In this document: one piece after another, positions 25,580 to 36,184 of the stretch | Numbering within the stretch: the stretch's first letter is position 1 | Layout: each line of letters begins with the position of its first letter | Source: Kaiparowitsia implicata GSE-PSE-MK54-09C | Lineage (GTDB): Bacteria > Cyanobacteriota > Cyanobacteriia > Elainellales > Elainellaceae | Assembly: GCA_019359435.1 (NCBI GenBank) | Contig: JAHHHI010000086.1 | Span: 1-64,000 of the forward strand | DNA length: 64,000 nt | Direction: 5' to 3' | The notes under the pieces: model-generated | What the model saw: the letters and a program-made list of their open reading frames with translations, nothing else | Told to the model about the DNA's origin: nothing | The model's database searches: none | Made by a program: the position numbers and the translations under genes

Positions 25580-26397
25580 TGAGCGATCGCCCCCTTCCAT
25601 CATCCCTATTCGCAACCCCTGAGCACCTGCCATTGCGAACGGTTGCAAGCTTAACCGCAGAACCCGTGCTAGTGGTTGCACCGCATCCCGATGATGAAAC
25701 CCTAGGGTGTGGCGGTGCGATCGCCCTGCTGCGTGCCCGGGGTTGCCCGGTCTATGTGCTGATCGTGAGCGATGGCACCCAATCGCACCCTCACTCCTGC
25801 CACTATCCACAGGCAAAACTTCGCCAACTGCGCGAGGCAGAATCGCTCGAAGCCCTCACGTTGCTGCAGGTTGACCCTAGCCATGTCACCTTTCTGCGGT
25901 TGCCCGATGGGGCGGTGCCTCCTGTCGGAACGCCCAACCAACCCTCTCTTCTGCTAACCTCACTGGATAAAACAGCAGCCAATGCAGCCGCGCGGCACGC
26001 CATTGACTCTTGTCAGGATTATTTGACGCAAGTTCAGCCGCGCGTCATTTTTCTGCCCTATCAGTTTGACCCACACCCTGATCACCGTGCAACCTGGCAG
26101 TTGATTCAGTCCGCAATCCCACACCTTGCCGATCGTCCCCGAATCATTGAATACCCCATCTGGGATTGGGATCCCACTCAGCGGCAGTCGCCCGACACCC
26201 ACTACCAAGCTTGGCGACTTGATATTGCAGCTATCGTAAAGCTCAAAGAAGCGGCGATCGCCTGTTATCGCTCTCAAATTACTGATTTGATCAACGATGA
26301 CCCGACAGGATTTCGATTAGCCCCAGGCTTAATCGCGAACTTTCTAAAACCCTGGGAAATTTATCTAGAACCGATCTTGAATAACTCTAGTCAGTAA
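25579..26397 (+). CDS. PIG-L/LmbE family deacetylase
   Basis: This 272-residue protein has the zinc-dependent N-acetyl-sugar deacetylase fold. The first motif, VAPHPDDETLGCGG, holds the metal-binding His36 and Asp39 and the catalytic Asp38. The later YQFDPHPDHRATW supplies the second histidine. Family members remove acetyl groups from N-acetylglucosamine-linked lipids, bacillithiol or mycothiol precursors, or antibiotics. The ATG at 25579 overlaps the previous stop (TGATG). The neighbours suggest it processes an N-acetylated glycoconjugate with the downstream methyltransferase and glycosyltransferase; this is inference. Confidence 0.9.
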   Translation: MSDRPLPSSLFATPEHLPLRTVASLTAEPVLVVAPHPDDETLGCGGAIALLRARGCPVYVLIVSDGTQSHPHSCHYPQAKLRQLREAESLEALTLLQVDPSHVTFLRLPDGAVPPVGTPNQPSLLLTSLDKTAANAAARHAIDSCQDYLTQVQPRVIFLPYQFDPHPDHRATWQLIQSAIPHLADRPRIIEYPIWDWDPTQRQSPDTHYQAWRLDIAAIVKLKEAAIACYRSQITDLINDDPTGFRLAPGLIANFLKPWEIYLEPILNNSSQ

Positions 26398-26486
26398 GTT
26401 TCAATCAATCTTTTGCGGTGCCATTGTGAAGCCACCGTATACAAAATCTCGACATCAAATATACACAAACCTACTCTTCCAATATA

Positions 26487-27068
26487 ATGACTAACCAATC
26501 TCTTCCTCCAACGTATTTCGACAAGCTCTACGCTGCTGATCCCGATCCTTGGGACTTTGAAACCAGTGAGTACGAAGCCCAAAAATACGCGGCAACGATT
26601 GCCGCGCTGCCTAACACACGCTATCAGTCTGCCTTTGAAATTGGAGGGTCGATTGGCGTTTTAACGGAGCAGCTCGCAGGGTATTGCGATTCGCTCCTGT
26701 CAGTTGATATCTCTACCATTGCTCAGGCAACAGCAATTCAACGTTGCCAACATCTACCCCATGTGCGTTTTCAAATCATGAACGTGCCCCATGAATACCC
26801 CAATGCTAGCTTCGATTTAGTGGTGCTATCGGAAGTGGGCTATTACTGGTGCTGGGACGACTTTAAACAGTCCCAAACGCGGATCTTTGACTCGCTGCTA
26901 CCCGGGGGGCACCTGTTGTTAGTCCATTGGCTGCATGAAGCAATCGACTATCCCCTTAGAGGACATCAAGTGCATGATGCATTCCAAGAATTTGCAGAAT
27001 CTCGGATGCATCAGCGTGTAAGCCAACGCACCCAAGATTATCGATTAGATGTATACGAGAAACGCTAG
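26487..27068 (+). CDS. NodS-like SAM-dependent methyltransferase
   Basis: This 193-residue protein resembles NodS, which N-methylates the deacetylated sugar end of rhizobial Nod factors. Supporting features are YFDKLYAADPDPWDFETSEYE near the start, motif I FEIGGSIGVLTEQL, the post-strand-2 acidic residue in LLSVDIS, and LVVLSEVGYYW at the motif IV position. The order deacetylase then NodS-like methyltransferase echoes NodB-NodS logic: deacetylation frees an amine that is then methylated. That parallel is inference. It lies 89 bases after the deacetylase and ends 2 bases before the convergent glycosyltransferase gene. Confidence 0.82.
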   Translation: MTNQSLPPTYFDKLYAADPDPWDFETSEYEAQKYAATIAALPNTRYQSAFEIGGSIGVLTEQLAGYCDSLLSVDISTIAQATAIQRCQHLPHVRFQIMNVPHEYPNASFDLVVLSEVGYYWCWDDFKQSQTRIFDSLLPGGHLLLVHWLHEAIDYPLRGHQVHDAFQEFAESRMHQRVSQRTQDYRLDVYEKR

Positions 27069-27070
27069 GC

Positions 27071-28369
27071 TCATTCACTTGTAGCGGGAGCTGACTGTTG
27101 ACGCAGCTGATGGATTCGCAGTCGAAGTTGGGCGATCGCTACCTCAATACCCACAGCAGACCAGCGCTGACGCCATAGCCCTGCATCCTGCTGATGCTGT
27201 TCAATTTGCTGATAAAACGCTCCGAATGAAGACGAGTGCTCAACTGCATAGATTAGCCTATCTACTGAAACCGCTAATTTCATAGCAAGTTGCTTCAGAG
27301 TCTGTTTTGATAAACCGTGGTTTTCAGTAAATTGCTCCCACACAGTGCGAAGCTCTCGCCTCGCCCTTAATTTAGCCTCAATGGCCTCTGCCGACTCCAC
27401 CCAATCAGTTTGTTGCTGATGCCCCATGGTTTGCCATTGTGCTAACTGGTTGGCAAGACCAATTGAGGTTCGTCCTGTTTGACGAGCAGACGTTATCACT
27501 CGCATCCGTGAGCTATATCGCAATTGTGCACCAGCTCTCATTAAAGCGCGATGAAACGCTACATCTTCTGGCGTCCGCACAGATGGCATACCACCAGCTA
27601 ATGCATACATTTCATGAGTCACCGCAAAATTTGCACCAAAGAATTGATGGTGGCTAGGCCAGTGATCAAACGGATCGGGATCAATATAATTCTCTAGCTG
27701 AGTCACTAAATGGTGATACCCAACTGAGCGCAAATACGAGGCTCTAGTACATTGATCAAGAGCCGATCGGCCTGCTCGATCAGTGATAATGCGCCCTCCA
27801 ACTGCATCAGCACCTCTATCTATCTCATGCAAGATCGATGCAACCCATTTTGAATCAACTTGGCTATCGCCATCTGTTGACGCAATAATTCCCTGCTGCT
27901 GATTTAAGACCATAAATCGGCGATGGGCTTCATCCATAACCAACTGGCGAGCTCGGCCAATATGAGCTTCGGCAGACGGCAACTCCTGCTCAATCAGATG
28001 AAGCAAAAAATGGGGATGCTGGCTAATAAAACGGCGCACTAGACCAGCAGAGTTATCCGTGCAATTATTAGCAAAAATAATGACCTCATAGCAGTTTGGA
28101 TCAAGCGGTTTCCCATGAAAATCAACTTGATTTGCCAGAGCGGTCAATGTGCTCACTATATGCTCAGCCTCATTGCGAACTGGCACAATGGCACAAACTC
28201 TAGTTTGTGCCAGCAGCGGAGTTTTGACTAAACCCCCAGAGAAGTAATCAACTTTATAATCCCATAGTCTTGTAGTTAATAGACTTGCAGCCAAGTCAGC
28301 AGATCTATCTACGCGACATTCTTGTACACATTCTTGTACAGGTATCCGTTCCACAATACCTTTTCCCAC
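27071..28369 (-). CDS. Family 2 glycosyltransferase
   Basis: This 432-residue protein has the GT-A fold: VCAIVPVRNEAEHIVSTLTAL (nucleotide-binding start), YEVIIFANNCTDNSAGLVRRF and the metal-binding DGDSQVD. A later FGANFAVTHEMYALAGGMP segment fits the acceptor region. No membrane helix is seen. The C-terminal ~130 residues form a helical tail rich in Gln. The start is GTG at 28369, with AGGAAAAGG just upstream. The N-terminus carries a short tandem VQECVQEC encoded by a 10-base direct repeat. It converges on the methyltransferase gene and probably belongs to the same pathway. Confidence 0.85.
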   Translation of the reverse strand: MGKGIVERIPVQECVQECRVDRSADLAASLLTTRLWDYKVDYFSGGLVKTPLLAQTRVCAIVPVRNEAEHIVSTLTALANQVDFHGKPLDPNCYEVIIFANNCTDNSAGLVRRFISQHPHFLLHLIEQELPSAEAHIGRARQLVMDEAHRRFMVLNQQQGIIASTDGDSQVDSKWVASILHEIDRGADAVGGRIITDRAGRSALDQCTRASYLRSVGYHHLVTQLENYIDPDPFDHWPSHHQFFGANFAVTHEMYALAGGMPSVRTPEDVAFHRALMRAGAQLRYSSRMRVITSARQTGRTSIGLANQLAQWQTMGHQQQTDWVESAEAIEAKLRARRELRTVWEQFTENHGLSKQTLKQLAMKLAVSVDRLIYAVEHSSSFGAFYQQIEQHQQDAGLWRQRWSAVGIEVAIAQLRLRIHQLRQQSAPATSE

Positions 28370-28423
28370 AGCCTTTTCCTACCGTAATTAGAAACATCGT
28401 CAGACATCGGCAATCTTAAACCT

Positions 28424-28479
28424 GCAGCAATGTTCCAGTGACTCAGTAGTGTACTACTGAGTCACTGGAACATTGCTGC
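28424..28479. repeat. Near-perfect 56-base palindrome
   Basis: GCAGCAATGTTCCAGTGACT... (28424-28450) pairs with 28453-28479 in a perfect 27-base-pair stem separated by only GT. It lies 55 bases upstream of the glycosyltransferase GTG start. It could be an extruding cruciform, a leader hairpin or an element remnant. No terminal repeats or T-run are visible. Confidence 0.7.
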
Positions 28480-29260
28480 AAAACCATCACTCAACATTAT
28501 GATGAGAGCAGAACAGAAACGTCTTGGAACGACCTAAAAATAATTCCAACACAATGAGTTTAAAGCTCCTAACGTGACAGGGGAATCGCTCATTTGAAAG
28601 ATTATCTAGTATTCCTTTTGTATTATTTTTTTAGCTTCCTACTTTACTTCTTGAACATCAACGATTTACAGCCTATTTTTATCTGCACGTATTGCATCTG
28701 CTTGCTAGTCACAGATAAATTTAAATTCCGCGATTCAGATAATGAATTAATTAGGTCTTTGAAATTCAATCTATATGAATACTGCTGCGAATTTCTAAGT
28801 TTTTGATGAGTGCAGAAGCTTAGCAGTATAGACTTATATTAGAGCCTGAATTTATGTAAAATCAGCACGGAAACCGAGTCATTGAGAGTTTCATGTATGT
28901 AACTCAAATTCAGTACAGAGCGAACCTATGAAATGGAAGCTATAAAATAAATCAGAGTCGGCATTCAACGCTTTGCAGCTTCTTAGGGTGCGCGCGATCG
29001 TCATGTGTGCCAAACAATAGCTACAAGGAATAGTGTTATGAGTCTAAAGCCTATTCTGTAATGGTTTGAACGGTATTTGAGTATTGTGACTATGCTGATA
29101 CAAGGGCGTCTGCCCTCCTTCTCTCAATAGAGAAAGCGATGTATCCTAACTGCATCGTTGACGTATAGATAGCGTGATATGGTGCAAGCTAGCTTGATAG
29201 TCAAATCTTCATTGATTGGCGTTAGTCAATCTTCATTCCCTATTGATTTCTTGGGTTCTG
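28480..29260. other. AT-rich gene-poor spacer
   Basis: About 780 bases with strikingly AT-rich composition between 28550 and 28900. One open frame of about 70 codons (28594-28806, TTG start) would encode a hydrophobic peptide, but it has no recognisable features and its composition alone explains the hydrophobicity. The 3' part should hold the promoter of the gene at 29261. Confidence 0.4.
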
Positions 29261-30457
29261 ATGGCGGATTTTCATCTTAATCGTGTTCCTACTTTTACCC
29301 TGCTGCAAACTGAAGCACTGACTGCAATGGAAGAGCGGTTGCTCAACGCTGCGGAACGTATTCCAGTAGGGGTATTGATTCCAGCGCTCTACAGTGATTT
29401 GGCTAGCCCAGCAATGGCAGCCATTATCAAAGAGCTGACGGATATGGCATTTGTGCAGCAGGTTATCATTAGTTTGGATCGCGCTAATGGAGATGAATTT
29501 CGTAAAGCCCAGGGGATCGTAGCTCCGCTGGGCGATCGCAGTCGGCTAATTTGGAATGATGCGCCTGGGGTGCAAGCCCTCATTCGCAAAATTGACGCGT
29601 TGCTGCCGCTGGGGCCACGCGGTAAGGGGCGAGCGGTTTGGACAGCGCTAGGCTACGCAGTCGCGAAGGAAGAAATGGCGGTGCTGGCCTTTCATGATGC
29701 GGATATTTTGACCTACGACCGACGGTTTTTGGTGCGCTTGCTTTATACCGTGGTGCAGTTACGCTATCAGTTTGCAAAGGGGTTCTATGCTCGCTTTAGC
29801 GATCGCCTGTTTGGGCGCGTGGTGCGGCTGTTCTACTTTCCGTTGGTGCGATCGCTCAAAGAAATCTTAGGCCCGCTGGATTTTTTGGATTATATGGGCG
29901 ACTTCCGCTACCCCCTCTCTGGGGAATTTGCGACCTTTACCAGCAACGCCCGCGAGATGCAGTTTCCCTCAGACTGGGGTATTGAGGTCGGCATTTTGTC
30001 TGAAATTTACCGCCTGTTTCGTGTGCCCCGCGTATGCCAAGTTGAGTTGACCCACCGCTATGACCATAAGCATCAAGAAGTGGGCAGCAGCAGCCACAGA
30101 GGGTTACAGAAAATGGCTGCTGACATCGCGCGTACGTTTTTTACGCAGCTCTCGGCACAGGGGGTGATGCTCAATAGTGAATTTAGCCGCGCCCTGAAGC
30201 TGACCTATATCACCCATGCCCGCCGTGCCATTGATGTGTATGAAGCCGTGGCAGAAATGCATAACCTGACCGCCTACGACCTACATCAGGAATTTACTGC
30301 CGTAGAAGCCTTTGCCCAGGCCTTAGATGATGCCTTTGAAGAGTTTAATCGCTATCCCTTTGGCTCACCGCTAATTCCCGACTGGCGGCGGGTCGAGGTG
30401 GCGCTTCCCGGCATCATGCAAGCGCTAGTCGAGGCAGTCGAAAACCCGCCGCCTTAG
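29261..30457 (+). CDS. GT81-like glycosyltransferase, putative glucosyl-3-phosphoglycerate synthase
   Basis: This 398-residue protein resembles GT-A-fold retaining enzymes of family GT81, which make glucosyl- or mannosyl-3-phosphoglycerate. These are precursors of the compatible solutes glucosylglycerate and mannosylglycerate. Diagnostic segments are VGVLIPALYSDL, QQVIISLDRA, GPRGKGRAVWTALGYA, AFHDADILTYDRRFL (the D-x-D metal site) and DWGIEVGILSEIY. ATG at 29261 starts the family-like region MADFHLNRVPTF. No matching phosphatase gene is next to it. The donor sugar cannot be told from sequence. Confidence 0.75.
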   Translation: MADFHLNRVPTFTLLQTEALTAMEERLLNAAERIPVGVLIPALYSDLASPAMAAIIKELTDMAFVQQVIISLDRANGDEFRKAQGIVAPLGDRSRLIWNDAPGVQALIRKIDALLPLGPRGKGRAVWTALGYAVAKEEMAVLAFHDADILTYDRRFLVRLLYTVVQLRYQFAKGFYARFSDRLFGRVVRLFYFPLVRSLKEILGPLDFLDYMGDFRYPLSGEFATFTSNAREMQFPSDWGIEVGILSEIYRLFRVPRVCQVELTHRYDHKHQEVGSSSHRGLQKMAADIARTFFTQLSAQGVMLNSEFSRALKLTYITHARRAIDVYEAVAEMHNLTAYDLHQEFTAVEAFAQALDDAFEEFNRYPFGSPLIPDWRRVEVALPGIMQALVEAVENPPP

Positions 30458-30752
30458 GGGTGCGATGGCTGCTGGTCAAGAGCTTGACATTCTCTATCAT
30501 CCCACTGCTGGAGCGGGTTGTGGAAGCGCAGATCCTGGGGCACATCCATCACATCATCATAGTTCAGCAGTCTTGCGATAGAAACTTATGATTTGGGGGG
30601 TTAAACTCACTATCTCATGATGATTTTATTGAGTGTTCCGGGCATTCTTTAGGATGGGTGTTCCTGCTGAGGTGGCCATCGATTTAAGAATTCCACCCCA
30701 TGTTCAATCTCAATCTCCCAATCGTCTCTTCAATGCCCGGCAGGAATGTGAC

Positions 30753-33125
30753 ATGGGTCTTTATGACGGATCAATGCCGATTCAATCCTTACCTTTACAC
30801 GCATTATCTGCGGCTCAGCCCCAGGGGCGATCGCCCCTACCTGCACCGCCATTACCCCAGCCCGTTTTCACTGAGCGCCACGCGTTTAACCTCATGACGG
30901 TTTCCCCCTGGAGGATGATGGCTGTGCAACTCGATGCAGCAGCCCAGATCTGCGGCGTTGCTCCAGAATTGGCTGATTGGGGGCTCGCACCCGAGGCCAT
31001 GCTCGGGCGCTCCATTTTGGACTGGGTACAGCCCAGTGATGTGGAGACTGTGCGATCGCTGCTGCAGAATCCCTCTGAATTTTCTGCTGGCGTACAGGCC
31101 ACACTTTCCTTTGGGATGTCCGTGATGATGCAGGCGCAGACCCTGACTGTCGGCAATGGACAGGCACACACTCTGCTTCTGTGGACACCACTATCTTCTC
31201 AAGAGCCTGGAGAAAACCCACCAACAGATCATCCAGATCATCAGACGGCGCTGCTGACTCCCAATACATCCCAACGCCGTCTCGTCGCGCAAGTCGTCTC
31301 AGAATTCACCCGGCAAGTGCGCCACTCGCTTGACCTGCCTAGGATTTTGGCGGAAACAACTGCGACAGTCCAACGCTTGCTACAGGCCGACCGGGTGGTA
31401 TTAGTGCAGCCTCAAGGGGCAGCCGTGCAAGTGGTAGAAGCCGCCACCGCAGCAGGCATTCCAACACTGCAGGGGCGCGTGATTGGCGCTGCATCGGCTG
31501 ATCGTGGGGATATAGGAGGGGCGATCGCCACGTTTTGCAACGGGGCCATTGCCGTGACCCATCCGTTTCCTGCAGTAGATCTGCCGCCCGAACTCCAGTC
31601 TGCCCTGCAAGACATGGATGTTCAATCGGCCTTGATCGCGCCTGTGTCTCAAGAGCAAGCACCGTGGGGCTGGCTGATGGTGCAACACTGCACCGCGCCG
31701 CGCCCCTGGCATCTGTGGGAGGTCGAATTGGTCGCGCAGTTGTCAACTCAGCTTGAGAGCGCCATTCATCATGTAGAACTGCATCAACGGGTTCAGCAGT
31801 TGAATGCCGATCTGGAGCACCAGGTTCAATCCCAAACCGCTCAGCTCCAGATTGCACAAGAGTTTGAAGCGACACTGCAACGCATTACGGATAAAGTGCG
31901 CGACAGCCTAGACGAAGAGCAGATTTTGCAGGCTGCGGTACAGGAATTGGTCACCGTGTTGGGGGTAAATTGCTGCAACGCGGCTATTTACGACCTAGAA
32001 CAGGGCACGTCTACCATTCACTACGAATACACCACCACTGTGTCTCCCTACCAAGGGCGGGTCTCTCGGCTCTCGGCCTTTCCTGAACTCTACACGCCGC
32101 TATTGCATGGGCAACGGCTTCAGTTTTGTTCGCTAGTGCCCAACCCAGTACGAGGGTTTGTCTCTACCCTGGTCGTGCCTATGCTAGATGACAAAGGCAT
32201 ACTCGGGGATCTGTGGCTGATTAACCAGCCAGACTACGCATTTACGGATCAAGACATTCGGTTGGCGCAGTTGGTTGCTAATCAATGTGCGATCGCCCTC
32301 CGACAGGCGCGGCTCTATCAAGCAGCACAGGCGCAAGTCCAGGAACTAGAGCGGCTAAACCGACTTAAGGACGATTTCCTCAGCACCGTGTCTCACGAAC
32401 TGCGGACGCCTATGTCTAATATCAAAATGGCGCTGCAGATGTTGGAAATTTTTCTGAAGCAGTCAGGAGCATTAGACCACAACCCCGAGCGATCTACTCG
32501 TTATCTCAAAATTCTGCATGAAGAATCAGAGCGCGAAATTAACCTGATTAATGACCTGCTGGATTTATCACGACTAGACGCAGGGGGAGATACCGTTACC
32601 ACCGCTACAATTGATCTCTCCATGCTGCTGCCGCCGCTGCTTCAGCCCTTTGAAGAACGCACCCAGAGCCACCAGCAAACCCTGCGCTTAGTGTTAGACG
32701 ACAATCTGCCTCGCATCACTACTGACGCGGGCAAATTGGAGCGGGTGCTGGGGGAACTGTTGACCAATGCCTGCAAGTACACCCCCGCAAACGAGTGCAT
32801 TACTGTATCCGTATCGTGCTTACCTGATGTGCCAAACGCTCCAGAGCAATCCACCGGTTTGCCATCAGGGATTCGCCTGTCGGTCATCAATACTGGGGCT
32901 CAAATTCCTGCTGAAGAGTTAAAGCAAATTTTTGAGAAGTTTTACCGTATCCCCAACCATGACCCCTGGCAGTATGGAGGAACGGGTTTAGGACTGGCTC
33001 TAGTTAGAAAGCTGGTTGAGCGCATGGATGGAACAGTTCATGCCACGAGCACCCCAGCGCAGACCTGCTTTGCGATCGATCTGCCGTTAGTGCTGCTGGC
33101 AAAAGATAGCTCGCTGCTCCATTAG
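30753..33125 (+). CDS. PAS-GAF-GAF sensor histidine kinase
   Basis: This soluble 790-residue kinase has a PAS-like domain (about 55-145), a first GAF (about 185-345), a coiled linker, a second GAF (about 385-520) and a transmitter. The transmitter shows the H-box VSHELRTPM (phospho-acceptor His548), the N-box LLTNACKYTP and the G-box GGTGLGLAL. The first GAF resembles phytochrome-type GAFs but lacks the chromophore cysteine, so it is probably bilin-free. The C-terminal half closely parallels the kinase at 47849-50881. ATG at 30753 is preferred because CAGGAA lies 6 bases upstream. No response regulator lies beside it. Confidence 0.88.
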   Translation: MGLYDGSMPIQSLPLHALSAAQPQGRSPLPAPPLPQPVFTERHAFNLMTVSPWRMMAVQLDAAAQICGVAPELADWGLAPEAMLGRSILDWVQPSDVETVRSLLQNPSEFSAGVQATLSFGMSVMMQAQTLTVGNGQAHTLLLWTPLSSQEPGENPPTDHPDHQTALLTPNTSQRRLVAQVVSEFTRQVRHSLDLPRILAETTATVQRLLQADRVVLVQPQGAAVQVVEAATAAGIPTLQGRVIGAASADRGDIGGAIATFCNGAIAVTHPFPAVDLPPELQSALQDMDVQSALIAPVSQEQAPWGWLMVQHCTAPRPWHLWEVELVAQLSTQLESAIHHVELHQRVQQLNADLEHQVQSQTAQLQIAQEFEATLQRITDKVRDSLDEEQILQAAVQELVTVLGVNCCNAAIYDLEQGTSTIHYEYTTTVSPYQGRVSRLSAFPELYTPLLHGQRLQFCSLVPNPVRGFVSTLVVPMLDDKGILGDLWLINQPDYAFTDQDIRLAQLVANQCAIALRQARLYQAAQAQVQELERLNRLKDDFLSTVSHELRTPMSNIKMALQMLEIFLKQSGALDHNPERSTRYLKILHEESEREINLINDLLDLSRLDAGGDTVTTATIDLSMLLPPLLQPFEERTQSHQQTLRLVLDDNLPRITTDAGKLERVLGELLTNACKYTPANECITVSVSCLPDVPNAPEQSTGLPSGIRLSVINTGAQIPAEELKQIFEKFYRIPNHDPWQYGGTGLGLALVRKLVERMDGTVHATSTPAQTCFAIDLPLVLLAKDSSLLH

Positions 33126-33525
33126 ACTGGCCCCCCACAGTACAGCCCTGCAAAACAGTACAGGCCTGCAAATCTGCAACATCTGAGGCAGTGTTGAGGA
33201 CATCATGGGTCTGGCATTACGGTGTGTTTGGGACGCGCAGCTGTATCGAACGGCACTCTGCGTAAGAATTTTTAATAAAAACTCTCATCAAATCGGTCTA
33301 CTGTAGCAATTTAGGTGCTCTAAGCCGCTTCGTTGTGGATGCCACTCAGCATTAGCGCAACGCAGCTGGTGGTTTAGTGTGTCTGTTCGATGTCCAATAG
33401 TTGGGCTATGGCGTGGCGATACCTGGGTAGCGGTAATAGCCTACGTAGTTTGGAGAGAGTCATTGCAATGCAGGGCTTCCCAACCGATTCCGTGAAAAAG
33501 AGAGATAGTTATCAGGATTCTTAGC
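33126..33525. other. Spacer upstream of the heme oxygenase gene
   Basis: About 400 bases with no supported gene. The spacer presumably contains the heme oxygenase promoter. A GTA...TAC pair near 33428-33445 does not have the 8-base spacing of an NtcA site. Confidence 0.35.
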
Positions 33526-34242
33526 ATGAGCAGTAATTTAGCAAAAGAACTTCGCGAAGGCACTAAGAAAGCCCATACCATGGCGGAGAACACGGGGTTT
33601 ATCGCATGTTTTCTAAAGGGAACCGTTGAGCCGACGTCTTATCGCAAGCTGGTGGCTAACTTCTACTTTGTGTATTCTGCTATGGAAGAGGAAATGATGA
33701 AGCACCAGCAGCATCCGGTGCTGGGTCAGCTCTACTTCCCTGAGCTCAATCGCAAAGCCACGCTAGAAGAAGATCTCACCTATTATTTTGGACAAAACTG
33801 GCGAGAGCAGGTGGCCCCCTCTGAAGCGGCGCAAGCCTATGTCGATCGCATTCACACGATCTCTGAGCAAGCGCCTGAACTGTTGATCGCGCACCTCTAT
33901 ACCCGCTATATGGGTGATCTGTCGGGTGGTCAAATTTTGAAGAAGATTGCCCAAAACGCCATGAACCTGTCGGACGGGCAGGGCACTGCGTTCTACGAGT
34001 TTGAGCAAATTCCTGATGAGAAGGTGTTTAAGCAGATCTATCGTGCTCGACTAGACGAAGTGCCGGTAGATGAGGCCACAGTCGCTCGCATTGTGGAAGA
34101 AGCTAACGATGCGTTTGGTTTAAACATGGTCATGTTTAAGGAGCTAGAAGGCAACTTGATCAAGGCCGTCGGCATTCAACTGTTTAATTTGCTAACTCGT
34201 CGTAACCGCCGCGGGGGCACAGAACTGGCTACGGCTGAGTAG
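33526..34242 (+). CDS. ho1: Heme oxygenase, biliverdin-producing
   Basis: This 238-residue enzyme opens heme with oxygen and ferredoxin electrons to give biliverdin IXalpha, iron and carbon monoxide. In cyanobacteria this starts the synthesis of phycobilins and phytochrome chromophores. The proximal ligand His17 lies in KELREGTKKAHTMAENT. The distal helix block YTRYMGDLSGGQILKKI and the region FYFVYSAMEEEM are typical. Length matches cyanobacterial HO1. The gene is followed by two hairpins, one with a T-run, so it is probably a single transcript. It could supply bilin to the candidate photoreceptor kinase at 47849-50881. Confidence 0.96.
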   Translation: MSSNLAKELREGTKKAHTMAENTGFIACFLKGTVEPTSYRKLVANFYFVYSAMEEEMMKHQQHPVLGQLYFPELNRKATLEEDLTYYFGQNWREQVAPSEAAQAYVDRIHTISEQAPELLIAHLYTRYMGDLSGGQILKKIAQNAMNLSDGQGTAFYEFEQIPDEKVFKQIYRARLDEVPVDEATVARIVEEANDAFGLNMVMFKELEGNLIKAVGIQLFNLLTRRNRRGGTELATAE

Positions 34243-34252
34243 TCAGAACAGC

Positions 34253-34295
34253 ATTCGGTAGGGAGAGGGGCGATCGCCCCTTCTCCCTACCGAAT
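34253..34295 (+). repeat. HIP1-centred 20-base-pair hairpin after heme oxygenase
   Basis: ATTCGGTAGGGAGA and a central GGGGCGATCGCCCC fold with their complement across 34253-34295, with one bulged T at 34281. The HIP1 octamer is the tip of the hairpin. No T-run follows, so it may stabilise the mRNA rather than stop transcription. Confidence 0.55.
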
Positions 34296-34334
34296 CGGGT
34301 CATCAACTCTGTTCTGTTCCATACACACAAACTC

Positions 34335-34382
34335 AAACACCCAACCGCTTGTGTAACGCATAGGCTGTTGGGTGTTTTTTTT
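34335..34382 (+). terminator. Rho-independent terminator of the heme oxygenase gene
   Basis: AAACACCCAAC (from 34335) pairs with GTTGGGTGTTT (34366-34376), followed by a run of eight T (34375-34382). This is a canonical rightward intrinsic terminator between two convergent genes. Confidence 0.75.
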
Positions 34383-34402
34383 AATTAATCCACCTGATCC
34401 AC

Positions 34403-34882
34403 CTAATCCACCTGACAGCGCCCTTCCGGAGTGCAGGCGAGTCGCTGATTGCGAGCAGCTACCAAGGTGGCTAAATCGGCACGCCCGGTGAGGCGAAGAC
34501 GCCAGTCGGCCCACAGCCCATAGACCCAATCGGCGATCGCCCCAATCACAGGCACCGTGGTTAGGGCATAGACCCAGCCCATCCCCAGCGCCTCATACAC
34601 GCGGCGAAATACCTCTACATTTTGGATGATGGTGCCATCGGGTAGCACAGCGTGAATGCGTCCCATCGCAGTTTCAAACGCTATGTTGCCATGAGCAGCA
34701 GGATCATACGCATCATCGGCAATATCCACAAATTCAACCAGCCCCCGCCCCGCATCTCGCGTTTGCAAAAAGTTGACCTCGCGCACACAGAGCGGGCACT
34801 CTCCGTCGTATAGCAGCTTGATCGCCCAGGTTGGGACTGCCTCGGTGGGCGCTGACGAGACTGGAGCGGTGGATGATGACAT
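34403..34882 (-). CDS. DCC family thiol-disulfide oxidoreductase-like protein (DUF393)
   Basis: This 159-residue protein belongs to the DUF393/DCC family, named after its DxxCxxC signature. Here the signature is YDGECPLCVREVNF, giving a thioredoxin-like CPLC pair. Later segments, FVDIADDAYDP and IHAVLPDGTIIQNVEVFRRVYEALG, are typical. A C-terminal hydrophobic segment (YALTTVPVIGAIADWVYGLWADWR) may associate with membrane. The physiological substrate is unknown. ATG at 34882 is preferred, with AGGA 8 bases upstream. A longer version would start at 34918. It is convergent with heme oxygenase. Confidence 0.85.
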   Translation of the reverse strand: MSSSTAPVSSAPTEAVPTWAIKLLYDGECPLCVREVNFLQTRDAGRGLVEFVDIADDAYDPAAHGNIAFETAMGRIHAVLPDGTIIQNVEVFRRVYEALGMGWVYALTTVPVIGAIADWVYGLWADWRLRLTGRADLATLVAARNQRLACTPEGRCQVD

Positions 34883-35021
34883 GACGTAATTCCTGGGGTT
34901 CTGAGCCTCTGCTTCCATTGTAGAAATTTTGGGAGAAATTTTAAGAAAGATAATGCGCCATCTCAGTGGGACGGGCGAAGAAATGATTACATGTTCAGAG
35001 GTTCAATAAGTCCAGTGCTAA

Positions 35022-36170
<1,149 letters not shown>

Positions 36171-36184
36171 TTTAGGAATCTGCT

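Noticed and set aside
28594-28806. Hydrophobic ~70-codon frame with TTG start
   Set aside because: AT-rich sequence readily yields such frames; there is no ribosome-binding site or recognisable feature, so it is described only as part of the spacer.
33428-33445. NtcA-binding site upstream of heme oxygenase
   Set aside because: The GTA and TAC half-sites do not have the required 8-base spacing.
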